Assembly: GCA_963926055.1 (NCBI GenBank) | Contig: CAWUVK010000003.1 | Span: forward strand, 324,582 to 388,581 | DNA from: CAJXJP01 sp963926055 | Lineage (GTDB): Bacteria > Patescibacteriota > Gracilibacteria > BD1-5 > UBA6164 | Direction of reading: 5' to 3' | DNA length: 64,000 bases | Shown here: piece by piece, positions 22,198 to 32,978 of the stretch | Layout: every line of letters starts with the position of its first letter | Numbering within the stretch: position 1 is the first letter of the stretch | Position numbers and translations under genes: made by a program | The notes under the pieces: generated by a model | Told to the model about the DNA's origin: nothing | The model's input: the letters and a program-made list of their open reading frames with translations, nothing else | The model's database searches: none

Positions 22198-24099
22198 TTA
22201 AATATTACCATCTTTAGAGATTATTTCTTCGACTTCATTGATTACTGTTTGATAATCTCATTTTTTATACAATTCATTTAAAACTGCATATTTACTGTTC
22301 ATTTTTTGATTTTTTTGCTCTACTTTATATTTCATTTCATTATCAATTGCTTTTCTTAAATAATGATTTATTTTTTGATGAATATATCATTGTTTAATAT
22401 AGCGAATAGCTTCTTGTTTGAGTTTTAAAATCTCTCCTGTATAATAGAGATTTTCTAATATTTTAATAATTCTTTGTGTGTCTTTGTCTTTTTTAATTTT
22501 TTCAAGTTCTTTCTCAACCTCTGGAATAGTTTTTCCAGCTAATTTTTTTACTTGTTTTTTACTCAGTCATTCTTTCATTGAAACCTTTTCTAAGAATTCA
22601 GAATTTTCGTTTAATATATCTTTGTGAATATTTCTTCTTAAAAGTAATACTGAAACATCATCACTAAAATGTGATCATCATTGAAATAACTGTACATCAT
22701 TGATTATATATTCATAAATTTTATGAATACTTTTTTCTCATTTTGTAATTTTTTCAAATGATTGTATAAGTCTAGAAATTCAATAAAATTCTCAATTCGA
22801 ATTTTTATGTTCTAAAAGTCCATCACTGTATGTGAGTAGAATATCATCTGGAGAAATATTAAGGGTTTTAACTTTAATATTATTTTTATTATCAATCAAA
22901 CGAATCCCAGCAGCAAGTCATCCAGGAATAACTTTTTCAATTTGCTTTGTTTCATGTCTATATATTAAAATTGGCTCATGTCACATTCCCACATATTGAA
23001 TTTCTTCAGGAGTTTCTTTTTTTGTTTCAAAAAATACTCCTGTAATAAAGTTTCTATTTTTAAGATCTTGTTTTAATCAATTATTTATTTCAAATGTAAG
23101 TTCTTGAAGGGGACTATGTACATATTTATTAAATAATCTTGAGAGTAAAGTTACAATAAATCAAGCTCTAATACCGTGTCCAGTAGCATCTCAAAGGAAA
23201 AAAGTATATTTATCTTTTGCTTCATGAATATCAAATGTATCTCCAGAAATTTTATCACTTCAAAGAATTTTTCAATAAATATCGTATCAAAGCATTTTAG
23301 GATATGATAATTCTTTTATCAGTCCTTTATGAATACTCGCTAATTTCTTTTCTGCAATATCATGTTTTACTTTTGAATCTTCTTCGATTAATAGATTAAT
23401 TTCATCTAATAATCTTTTTTTTCTTACTTTTTCTTTTAAGTTTTGATAAAAATTTAAACGTGATTTGAGTAATTGTATAAAATTCATTTTTTTCTCTTCG
23501 ATTTTTTTCTCTTCCTCAGTTTGAATATTAACACTGCTTCAAATTAATTTCATTGCTTGCATTTTTGCATTATCTTTGAATTTTTTTTCTTCAATATTTC
23601 TTTGTTTTTCAATATGTTTTTGAAGTGATTTCTTTTCAGTATTAAAAAATTTTATTACTCTATAGTTATCTTTATTTTCTTCTAAAAATCTTTGAAGCAA
23701 ATCCAATGCTTCATTACTACGTGAATTTCAAACAAGATTATGAATTTCAGATTTAATATTTTTAAAACGAATTTTAAATTGTTCTCTTTGTTTTTTATCC
23801 TTATATTCATCTTCATTTTTGTTGAGTTTTTGTTCAACTTTTGCCAGATGAAGTTCTTTTTGTTTATAATCTCAAATAATTTGTAATCTTTGTCTTTCAG
23901 CAAAAACACTATCGTCTTGATTAATTTTATACAATAATTCATCAAATGATTCTTTTTCTTTGAGTTTAATTTCATCTAAAGCATGTCTTGCTTTTTTCCA
24001 CTCAGAAAGAAGCATAAAAATGTGGATTGCTTCCAATGCATCTTTATAATTTTTAATTTTTGATGAGTCTACTTCTTTTCTTTTTCAGAAACTAAACAT
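22198..24099 (-). CDS. coiled-coil SpoIIE-type PP2C phosphatase in the pilus operon
   Basis: 633 residues. Residues 1-60 are a helical repeat-like start (WKKARHALDEIKLKE), residues 60-235 a long Lys/Glu-rich coiled coil, then a SpoIIE/RsbU serine phosphatase domain at about 270-480 with SGDTFDI, LGDATGHGI and TYSDGLLEHK. SDDVSVLLLRR completes the metal site. The last 130 residues are helical with TPR-like pairs (AIRYIKQGYIHQKI, KYAVLNELYKKGDYQTVI). It has no membrane segment. It lies between pilB (15 bases) and pilC (13 bases), so it is almost certainly co-expressed with the pilus motor. Target unknown; control of pilus assembly by dephosphorylation is inferred from position only. Confidence 0.88.
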
Positions 24100-24114
24100 A
24101 TTATATTTTTGTAA

Positions 24115-25335
24115 TTAAATTAATTTTAGTGCTTCTTCGACAGTTGTTTCTCAAATCAATGCTTTGAGTAAACCGTCTTGTACAATAGTAATCATACCAT
24201 GTTTAATGGCAGCATCTTTCATTTCGTTTGCACTTGATCTCTCTAGAATAAGAGGTTCTAAGTATTCTCCACAAATTAATACTTCATGGATACCTAACCT
24301 TCATTTATATCATGTATCTCTACATTTATCACATCCTTTCCCATGATGAAAAACTAAATCTTCTATATTTTCATCAATAATTGGCCCTAAATGTTCTTTG
24401 ATTTTAATATTTTCTGCCTGAGTTGGATGATATTGTTCTTTACAATGAGGACACATTCTTTTAGATAATCTTTGAGAAATTACCATTTTCATGGCTGATG
24501 CAAGTAAAAACGGTTCTACTCCCATATTTATAAGTCTTTGTACAGTACCGGCTGCTGAATTGGTATGGATAGTTGATAATACCAAATGACCAGTGAGCGC
24601 AGCTTCTACAGCAAGAGTTGCTGTTTCTTTATCTCTGATTTCCCCAACCATTATAATATCAGGATCTTGTCTTACTAACGATCTTAAACCAGAAGAAAAG
24701 TTATATCCAATTGATGGTTGAACTTGTGATTGATTTACATATTCAATATCATATTCGATCGGATCTTCAAGTGTTGAAATATTTAATTCAAGAGGATTGA
24801 AATTTTTTAAAATACCAAATAGGGTAGTAGATTTCCCAGAACCAGTTGGACCAGCTACAAGCATGATTCCATATTTACTTGTTAAAGCATCTCTTACTTT
24901 TTCTAAATTTACATCAATCAGTCAAAGTGCCTCAATATTTGTAAGGTTATCATCTTGTTTTAATATACGCATAACTACTTTTTCACCATAAGTTGTTGGA
25001 AGAGTAGATAGACGGATATCTATATTTTTACTATCATGTTCATAAAAATACACTATTTTCCCATCTTGAGGTTTTTTATTTTCATCAATTTTAATTTTTG
25101 ATAGTACTTTTAATCTCGTAACAACCGCAGAAATATTATCTCTATGAATTTTATCTAATAGTAAAAAATCCCCATCTTTACGAACTCTTATAAGTAAAAA
25201 ATGTTCTGTCGGTTCAATATGAATATCTGAACATTCCATATCAATGGCTTGTTTAAAAACATTATCAACATATTCAACAATATCTCAGATTTCTTTTTTT
25301 AACTTCAATGTTGCTAGTTCTTGACTATTTGGCAT
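24115..25335 (-). CDS. pilB: type IV pilus extension ATPase PilB (short form)
   Basis: 406 residues. Hexameric motor ATPase for pilus polymerisation. Residues 30-130 form the N2 domain (MECSDIHIEPTEHFLLIRV). Walker A VAGPTGSGKSTTLFGIL is at about 158-174, the Asp box STLEDPIEYDIEYV follows, Walker B is DPDIIMVGEIRDKETA and the His box LTGHLVLSTIHTNSA. The zinc tetracysteine is present (CPHC and CDKC, about residues 305-350). The N1/MshEN domain of full-length PilB (about 150 residues) is missing, so only the N2 and ATPase domains remain. Start ATG 25333-25335. Confidence 0.93.
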
Positions 25336-25439
25336 AAGTTTTGTGTTAAAAATAATTTTGTGTTCTTATATATATTATCATTTGTTGAAGGGAATGTTAA
25401 ATAAAATCCCTTGACGTTTTTATAAATTTTATGGTAATA

Positions 25440-25471
25440 AAAAAAAGTAGAAAAATTTCTACTTTTTTTAG
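25440..25471 (-). terminator. terminator after the charged TM protein gene
   Basis: AAAAAGTAGAAA / TTTCTACTTTTT stem overlapping the stop codon of 25468-26928. Confidence 0.75.
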
Positions 25472-26928
25472 AGTTCCTCAAACATAAATTCTTCTTCGAT
25501 CATAAATTCGTCTGATTTTTCATCATTTGGGAAAATATTTATAGTCTCTGGATTATTTTCTTCTTCAATATTTTCAGAATCAGATTTTTCATCTAAATTA
25601 TTATTTTCTTGTTTTTGATTATTTTTTGAGTTATTTTCTCAATAGTTTTTCATAAGAATATTCATAGAAGAGCTTTCAAATTCAGCATTATCAGGAGTTT
25701 GATTTTCTGCTTGTTCTTCAATATTTTCTTCTGGAATAAATTCTTCTGGAGATTGATTTTCTTGAGAATCATTTTCTTGTGAATCTTGATTTTCTTCTAA
25801 AAACATAATATTTTGGGTATTTTCTGTTTGTTCTTCAGAGTTATTATTTTTTGTTTCTTGAGAATTATTTTTGAAATAATCACGTATTCTATCTTTTTTA
25901 AGCTCTTCGAGTTTTCAATAAATAGCTACATCTAAAAGTTCTTTTGATGCATATTCGTTCCCATCGAATTTATATACAGCATTTCCTTCTTGGTTTACCA
26001 AGATTTCAAATCCTAAATTATATCCTCAAAGATTATTTTCTTTTAATTTCCAAGCAATTTCATTTTCAATTTCACCTTGATGTTCTATAACTTCTTGCGT
26101 AGTCATTTGTTTTCCAGCAAGAGTGAGAATACTTGCTTTATAATTATCTAAAGAAAGTGATTGTGGATTTGTGTGAAATAAAAATCCAACTCAAATCACC
26201 GTTAAACCAATAATAGATGTAATAAATATTTTATTTATTTTTGATAATTTTTTAATATTTGCGAGTTGTTTGATCTTATCAATAGATTCTAAAATATGTC
26301 CTTGTTTCTTTTTAAATTCTGATTCATAATTATGAAATACTTCATTTGGATTTGATTTCGAATTTTTATTATCTTGAGCTAATTTTTCTAATAAATAATC
26401 TTCTTTGTGTACAATATCACAAGAGCTAAGTGGTTTTTTAAGCTCAGAAATTTTTGCTTTTTTTATTTTTGTTTCATCAATTTTAATTTCTGAATGAATT
26501 GAAGGTTCAATTGGTTTTTTTAAAGCAGAAATATGAAGTTTTTTTATTTCTTTTTGAGTATTTTTTTCTTCTTCAGATGTGTTTATTTTTTGTGGTTTTT
26601 GAGTAAGAGTATTAATTGATATTTTTTTTGCGGGAGTGTTTTTTATTTCTTTTTTTGGAGTTTCTTTTTCATCTGAATTTTCAGTCATTTTTGATGTCAG
26701 AGATTCCATATATAGAGTATGTTCATCTTTTGGTTCTTGAATTTTTTCAGGAACATTTACTATTGGTTTTTCTTTGATTTGAGATTTAATAGATGAAAGA
26801 TTAATTTTTATTCAAGAAGTTTTTGGAATATCTTGTTGTATTTTGTGTTCATTTATTGTATTTTCTTCCGCAATATTTTGCGTATTTTGTGTCATTGCCG
26901 ACAAATTTATTTTTTTTGTTTCACTCAT
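25468..26928 (-). CDS. charged single-pass membrane protein with short N-terminal repeats, unknown
   Basis: 486 residues, no family recognised. Residues 1-175 are disordered and Lys/Glu/Thr rich with at least five degenerate repeats of the form K-I-x-L/I-S-x-L-K-x-x/KP: MSETKKINLSAM, GIKINLSSIKSQIKE, KISINTLTQKPQK, KLHISALKKPIEP and KAKISELKKPLSS. Two of them are followed by Pro-containing linkers. One membrane helix at about 235-255 (KIFITSIIGLTVIGVGFLF) separates this cytosolic part from a small globular domain (about 260-350). The last 120 residues are acidic, Asn/Gln/Glu-rich. It lies between the 27029 pilin and pilB on the minus strand. The topology resembles an inner-membrane pilus-alignment protein, but this is inference. 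Confidence 0.75.
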
Positions 26929-27028
26929 CTTTTATTTTTATTTTTGTTTTTATAATATTTTGTATTTGTTTTATCGTACCATTTTACAAAAAATAAATCA
27001 AATTATTTCTGTAATATATATTTTTATT

Positions 27029-27772
27029 CTACCAAGTACAAGTAAAAGTAGCCAATGATCCATCTGGATTTAAAAATTCATATGCACCATTTCCTATAGA
27101 TTTCCCGGCATCTTTTATCTCTTCACAAGTTCTATAATCAGATTTATGCCAAAAAATAACATTTTCATCTGTTATAATATCATCATAAGCAACTCCTTGA
27201 GAGTAAGCACTATCAGGATCTTGTAAACTATATGGAAGATTGTATTCTAAATTATTAAAAATAAATAAATTTTTTCCTGGAGCTGAATCTACGGCAGTGT
27301 TTGAATTTGCAGCAACCATAATAGTTGGCAGGCGAGTATAAGAAACAGTTACATAATCTCATTGTAAATAAGCAATTGGGATATCTGAATTCTCGAGAGT
27401 TGCAGCTATTTGAAATTCTTGCCTATTATTTGTAACTCAATATGAATATGGAGTTTCAGTATACGGATCAATAGGAAGAGTCCTGAGTTTTTCATTCATA
27501 CGAACGGTATTATCAAATTTTCATTGTAATGCCACTGTTGATCATGAAAGTGTAATATCAAAATATGATCCAGGATATGGAAGAACTTGACGTTCAGAGT
27601 GATATGAACTCAAGGCAGAATCAATTTGTGCAACTGCTGCTATTCTTTGAGCATCTCTTGCATTTGGTATACTGTCGGAAAATGCAGCAAATCACATTGT
27701 TGCTAAAATAACTAATATTGTTGCAACGACTATGAGTTCAACCAGAGTAAATGCTTGTTTTGTGTTTTTCAT
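27029..27772 (-). CDS. type IV pilin-like protein with fibrinogen/COLFI-like Cys tail motif
   Basis: 247 residues. N-terminal MKNTKQA-FTLVELIVVATILVILA is a class III signal with Ala at -1. The soluble domain contains typical pilin-core segments (RDAQRIAAVAQIDSALSSYH). The C-terminus carries CEEIKDAGKSIGNGAYEF followed by LNPDGSLATFTC: the spacing C-x-x-I-x-x-x-x-x-S-x-G-x-G-x-Y-x-x-x-P-x-G-x-x-x-x-F-x-C resembles the start of fibrinogen-related and collagen C-propeptide domains. Ends with TAG. First gene of the minus-strand pilus group, divergent from hisS. Confidence 0.87.
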
Positions 27773-27928
27773 AAAAAATGTATCAAAAAATATACTTATT
27801 TTAAGTTTATTATATTTTAGAAAAAAAAGAAAATATTTCGCCTTTACAAATCCTAAATTTATTTTTATTTTATTTTTGGCTTTTAGATTGATTTTTTTTC
27901 AAAAAATATTACTATTCTAATAAATATT

Positions 27929-27934
27929 TATAAT
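27929..27934 (+). promoter_or_regulatory. -10 element for hisS
   Basis: Perfect TATAAT 17 bases before the hisS ATG; no convincing -35 is visible. Confidence 0.4.
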
Positions 27935-27951
27935 GTAATTTCGCAGATAAA

Positions 27952-29271
27952 ATGGTTGAACCAAAAGCGATTTCTGGATTTTGAGAAAATCTTCCAGAAC
28001 AACAATTAGTAGAAGAAAAATTTAAAGAAATAATTAAAAAAAATTATTCAAATAGTGGTTTTACTCCGCTGGATACTCCAGTAGTAGAAAGACTCGATGC
28101 CTTAACTGCAAAATGAGCAGATGATAATGAAATTTATGGTGTCCACAGAATAAACGGTGAATCAGAAGACGCACAACTTGGACTTCGTTTTGATCTCACA
28201 GTACCGTTTGCTCGCTACGTTTCACAACATCAAGGAGTATTAGCATTTCCTTTTAAAAGACAGCATATTGCTCGCGTATACAGATGAGAAAGACCACAAA
28301 AAGGGAGATATAGAGAATTCTATCAAGCAGATGTTGATATTATTGGAAACGAAACACTTTCTTTATTTGCCGATGTAGAAGTTTTATCAACTATTTATAA
28401 CTCTTTAAAAGAACTAGATTTTTGAACTTTTGTGATGCATATAAATAATAAAAAATTCTTAGCTGGATATTTAGCATCTTTAGGAATTGAAAAAATTTCT
28501 GAAACAATTAGTGTGATTGATAAAAAAGATAAAGTAAAATCAATTATCCCAATGCTCGAAGATTTAGAAACTTCTACAGATCAAATAGAAAATATTTTAG
28601 AATTTATAAAAAATGCTGAAACAAAAACTTCAAATGAATTATTAGAACTATATAAAGATATTAATCATGAACTTTTTCAAGAAGGAATTTGAGAATTAAA
28701 ATATGTGTATTCTCATTTACTTCAATTATGAGTTGATGAAAAATTCATAAAAATAAATCCTGCTATTTCTAGATGATTAAATTATTATACTGGAACTGTC
28801 TTTGAAACATTTATCTCTGGTGCTGAAAATATGTGATCGGTAAGTTCGGGTGGAAGATATGAAAATCTTTGTGGAAACTTTACAGATAAACCTTTTCCAG
28901 GAGTATGAGGAAGTATAGGACTATCAAGAATAATCGCAGTTTTACAACACCTTAAAAATCCAAGTGTAGAAACATTTCAAAAAACTACGACACAAGTTTT
29001 AGTTTTAAATATGGATCAAAATTTATTATTTGATACTCTAGATATAGTTAAATCGCTTCGTGAAAAAAATATTCCAACAGAAATTTATTTACAAGCAGGT
29101 GCAAAATTTAAAAAACAATTTAAATATGCTGATAATAAAAATATTCCTTTTGTAGTTATTTTTGGAGAAGATGAAAAAGAAAAATGAATCGTACAAATCA
29201 AAAAACTAGAAACAGGAGAACAAAAAGAAGCTAAAATTACTGAAATTGCAGAAGTTATACAATCGTTTTAA
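27952..29271 (+). CDS. hisS: histidyl-tRNA synthetase
   Basis: 439 residues. Charges tRNA-His with histidine. Motif 1 region SGFTPLDTPVVERLDAL, motif 2 LGLRFDLTVPFARYV and RQHIARVYRGERPQKGRYRE with FYQADVDIIG, the His-specific GLNYYTGTVFET, and motif 3 GGRYENL followed by GVGGSIGLSRI. The C-terminal anticodon-binding domain starts near residue 345 (TTTQVLVLNM). Several motif glycines are TGA. It is followed by three minor-pilin-like genes with 16, 2 and 6 bases between, an unusual operon partner. Start ATG 27952 gives normal length. Confidence 0.96.
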
Positions 29272-29287
29272 TTCATTTTTCTCATAT

Positions 29288-29725
29288 ATGAACATTAATA
29301 AAAAAGCTGAAAGTCTCGCTGGAATCATTATTTGAGTATTTATTTTATCAGTTACTTTAGTTGGAATTGCAAATATAGTTGCTTTTTCTCAAGAAAGTTT
29401 ATACGAAGTATCTCAAAAAATGAATATTCAATCTCTCAACTCTACTGCAAATAAGTTAAGTGAATATATTAATACCTCAAGTATGAGTGTAGGAGAGGAT
29501 TTTTATATTTTTAAAAATACTTCTACAAATACCTATGAAATATTTACTGGTTGAGTGAACGAAAATTATCAAAATATAAATAAATATTGAGAATATGTAG
29601 CAGATATTTCGACCTATTCAGGAGCCGTTTATTCACGTGTTTTTACTCTAAAATCTCGTAATAATTTTCCAAGTGGAAATATAGATATTATTGATTTTAC
29701 TCTCAAACCTGTATTAAATAGATAA
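29288..29725 (+). CDS. minor-pilin-like protein (PilV/GspI-type N-terminus)
   Basis: 145 residues. Starts MNINKKAESLAGIIIGVFIL: a basic leader, Glu at position +5-like spacing, and a long hydrophobic helix (GIIIGVFILSVTLVGIANIV), as in minor pilins that lack the canonical FTLVE. The soluble part is small (YIFKNTSTNTYEIFTG, AVYSRVFTLKSRN). It lies 16 bases after hisS and 2 bases before the next pilin-like gene. By gene order it is likely a PilV/GspI-type initiation-complex subunit. Confidence is moderate because the processing site is atypical. Confidence 0.7.
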
Positions 29726-29727
29726 TT

Positions 29728-30315
29728 ATGAAAAAAAATATTATTGCCATGACGCTGGTAGAACTCATAATAGCAATTACCATTAGTAGTATTGTGTTAC
29801 TTTTTGTTGTAGTATATATTAGTGATGTTTTATGATTGATTTGAGAATCAAGAAAATCAACTTCAAACTTTGTAGAACTTCAAAAAATTTCTCAAACGCT
29901 CCAAGATTTAAAATATAAATATCCAGTTGCAAGTATAGACGACTCAACGGGAGAAGAAGTTTTAATTCTCAAAAATATTCAAGATACCGATGGGGTAGTT
30001 ATTTGAATTATTCAATCTGATACAAAAAATCTTTCTAATGTTTCGGATATTTCTTTATATTCTCAAAAATATTTAGCACGTAGATTTTTACTCTCTACTG
30101 AAAGCACTTTTAATTCAAATATAAGTTTTTCAGGTTCAGAATTTTTCCCAAATATTTCAGTAAAAGATGTTGATTTTGAAATATTTAATTTCTCGAGTTG
30201 ATCTATAATAGAAATGAATTTAGAATTTATGAAAAATTATTCTACTAATAGACTCTGAGAAAATATTTCTGATATGGATGTGCAAAATTTTCAAAATTAT
30301 AATTTTTCATTTTAA
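29728..30315 (+). CDS. minor-pilin-like protein (PilW/GspJ-type)
   Basis: 195 residues. MKKNIIAM-TLVELIIAITISSIVLLF is a prepilin leader with TLVELIIA; residue -1/+1 would be A/M, a deviation from Gly/Phe. The soluble domain is about 160 residues, Ser/Asn/Lys-rich, with no Cys. Two bases separate it from the preceding and six from the following gene, so the three pilin-like genes are translated together. The order hisS-pilV-pilW-pilX-like resembles minor-pilin operons, with the last gene a PilX-like protein. Confidence 0.75.
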
Positions 30316-30321
30316 AGCGCT

Positions 30322-31473
30322 ATGTTATTCTCAAAAAAATGATCTATTTTTGTCTATACTTTAGTGCTCATCACACTGAGTGTTTCAATGGCTATGATTG
30401 TGGTAACAAATGTAGCAATCTTAAACAATACATTTGATGAAAATCAGTTATCTCAAGATTTAGAAAAATGATTTTTAGCTCAATTAGATTTTATAAAAAA
30501 CAGATCAGATTATTTTAATACTGACTGAACTTGATTTACTGATAATTTTTGATGCCCAAATAATATTGTCATGAGTGGTTCAACGAATAGAACAACTGGG
30601 ATAAATACAGAATATTTTTCTTCAGGAGGTCAAATGATTTGTAGAGGTGAATTTAATTCTCAAGATTTAGATTTAATATTTACTAGTGATTATTCTACTT
30701 TCCAACGTGCTATTTTAGGGAATTCAGATTCTGTAAACCTCAATGGAGAATATGCAAAAACAGCAGATTCAAATTTTTCTGATGCAGACTCAAGTCTGTT
30801 AAGTTTTGATTCGAGTTATTATAATCCAGATGGGATTGATGATAATTTTAATAGTGATGATTCAACAGCGCAAAGTTCTACGGGAAGTGTGTATGCAAGT
30901 TGATTTCTAGATAATGATGCGGATGCAAAAATTTATGGAGTTTGAGTGGTTGAAAATAATAATTCTTGGAAAAATATTTTTTGGAATAATACTAAAATTT
31001 CAGATTATATAGATAAAAACACAAATAATATTATTTCACAAACTCCTAATATATGAACATCTTCTTGAGTATTGTTTTTAGAAACTCAACTCCAAACAGA
31101 ATTTAGAATCACAGAATTTAGAAAATCTGATTTTGACCAATATGGAGAATTAGTTCCTATTAATAAAACTCAATTTAGTATTTCTACTGGGAGTGGATTT
31201 TTACAAGATAATGGTGCACTTTCTAAAACTATTACTGGAAATGAATTAGTATTTGATTTTATAGAAAAAAATTATGGGATTTTCCTAAAAAATGGGAATA
31301 CTCAAACTTCAAAATATACATTTTATTTTCAAAATAATGACGAAAAAAAACTTATTATTATTCCTATGGCTGAGCATTTAAATAATGTTTTTGGATATCT
31401 AGGATATAAAATAATTATTAACTCATCTGGAAGGTATATTTACAAAATCCAAGAAATGTTTACAAGTAAATAA
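30322..31473 (+). CDS. PilX/GspK-like minor pilus protein
   Basis: 383 residues. Starts MLFSKKGSIFVYTLVLITLS with a KKG-S site and a hydrophobic helix (FVYTLVLITLSVSMAMIVV), the pattern of PilX N-terminal proteins: a prepilin leader with Gly at -1, the glycine encoded by TGA. The soluble part is large, Asn/Ser/Asp-rich, and includes two Cys (GCPNN, MICRG). It closes the three-gene minor pilin set after hisS. PilX proteins prime pilus assembly or sit at the tip. Subfamily assignment is by context and N-terminus only. Confidence 0.7.
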
Positions 31474-31544
31474 AAATTACTTTACAAAACTAATTTTCTC
31501 TATATCTTAGAGCAAGTTTAACTTTATATTTTTACAATTATCAC

Positions 31545-32849
31545 GTGGACCCCTTACTCATAGGATCGTTTATAATTTTATTTATGCTTTCTGCTTTCTT
31601 TTCAGGAACAGAGCTCGCACTTATGTCTTTAGCTTCTCATAAAATTGATGCTCTTGTAAAAGAAGCAAAAGTTTGAGCAGCTTCTCTCAAAAAAATCAAA
31701 GAGAATAATGATAGACTTCTTATTACCATTCTTATAGGGAATAATCTCGTAAATACCTATACAGCTGCGCTTGCTACGACTATTGCTCTTAATATGGCAG
31801 ATTCAATGGGCTATGAAAAATCTGCTGCAATTTGAATATCAACGTGAGTGGTTACATTTTTACTTCTCATGTTTGGTGAAATCATACCAAAAAGTTTTGC
31901 AATAAAAAATTCTGTATCAATCGCTCTTTTAGTGGCACCTATTTATAAATTTTTGATGTTTATATTATTTCCAGTAATAATTATTATTGAAGGAATTATA
32001 AAAATATTTTCAAAAAAAGAATTTGCAGAACAGATAACAGATGAAGAAATAGAAAGTTTTATTGATCTATGAAAAAATTCGGGAACACTCGAAGATTCAG
32101 AACATCAAAAAATTAAAAACGTACTTGAATTTTGAGATATTCTTGTAGAAGAAATCATGACTCCAAGAGTAAATGTAGAAGCTATTAGTAATGAAAAAAC
32201 TGTAGGGGAAGCAATTGAGTTTTATTTAGCTCATACACATTCTCGTATACCAGTTTATTGCGAAACGATTGATAAAATAAACACATTTTTTACCGTTCGT
32301 GATTTAATACAAGAAGATAAAAATAAAAAACTTTCTGAAATTTCTCTCCCAGAAGTAATTAAAATCCCTCTGAATCAACATATTGATACACTCTTAGAAC
32401 TATTCCAAACGACTCATAAACATATGGCAATTGCTATTGATGAATATGGTGGAGTTGCAGGATTAATCACTCTAGAGGATGTCATAGAAGAAGTTTTTTG
32501 AGAAATTAGAGATGAAACTGATAAAGAAATAGATGATATTAAATCGATTGGTCATGACACATTTGTAGTAGAATCTACCGTTTTAGTAGAAGATATTTTA
32601 GATGAATTTACACTAGAATTATCTGATTTTACAACTGACTTATCAGAATTTTCAGGTGATACAATGTGATATATGATTACTCACGAACTCGAAAGATTTC
32701 CAATCCACGAAGAAGTTATTTCATTTGAATTTGATAAAGTTCATGAAAATAAAAAATGAGTCCTTCAATGTAAAATTTTGAGAATCAAAGATGCAAAAAT
32801 TTGAAAAATCGAAGTAAAATGTGTGTTTGAAGATAAATGAGATAATTAA
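31545..32849 (+). CDS. CNNM/CorC-HlyC family transporter-associated protein
   Basis: 434 residues. DUF21/CNNM membrane domain at about 1-140 (FIILFMLSAFFSGTELALMS, GNNLVNTYTAALATTIAL), then a CBS pair at about 195-320 (VEEIMTPRVNVEAIS, HMAIAIDEYGGVAGLITLED) and a CorC_HlyC domain to the end. Members bind or move Mg2+ or act as haemolysin-like proteins. No ATG fits: the GTG at 31545 gives the full first helix, while ATG 31584 would cut into it. The last helix-domain glycines are TGA. Follows the minor pilin operon by 71 bases. Confidence 0.93.
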
Positions 32850-32850
32850 A

Positions 32851-32882
32851 AAAGAAGAAATTTAAAATTTCTTTTTTTTTAA
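32851..32882 (+). terminator. Rho-independent terminator
   Basis: AGAAATTT / AAATTTCT stem with A and T8 flanks after the CNNM/CorC gene. Confidence 0.65.
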
Positions 32883-32978
32883 TTCCATATTTTTATTATT
32901 TGTAAATATAAAAATATTTCAAAAATAACTAAAAATAAGTATTATGAAACTGTTTATTTTTAAACAAAAATACAAAAT

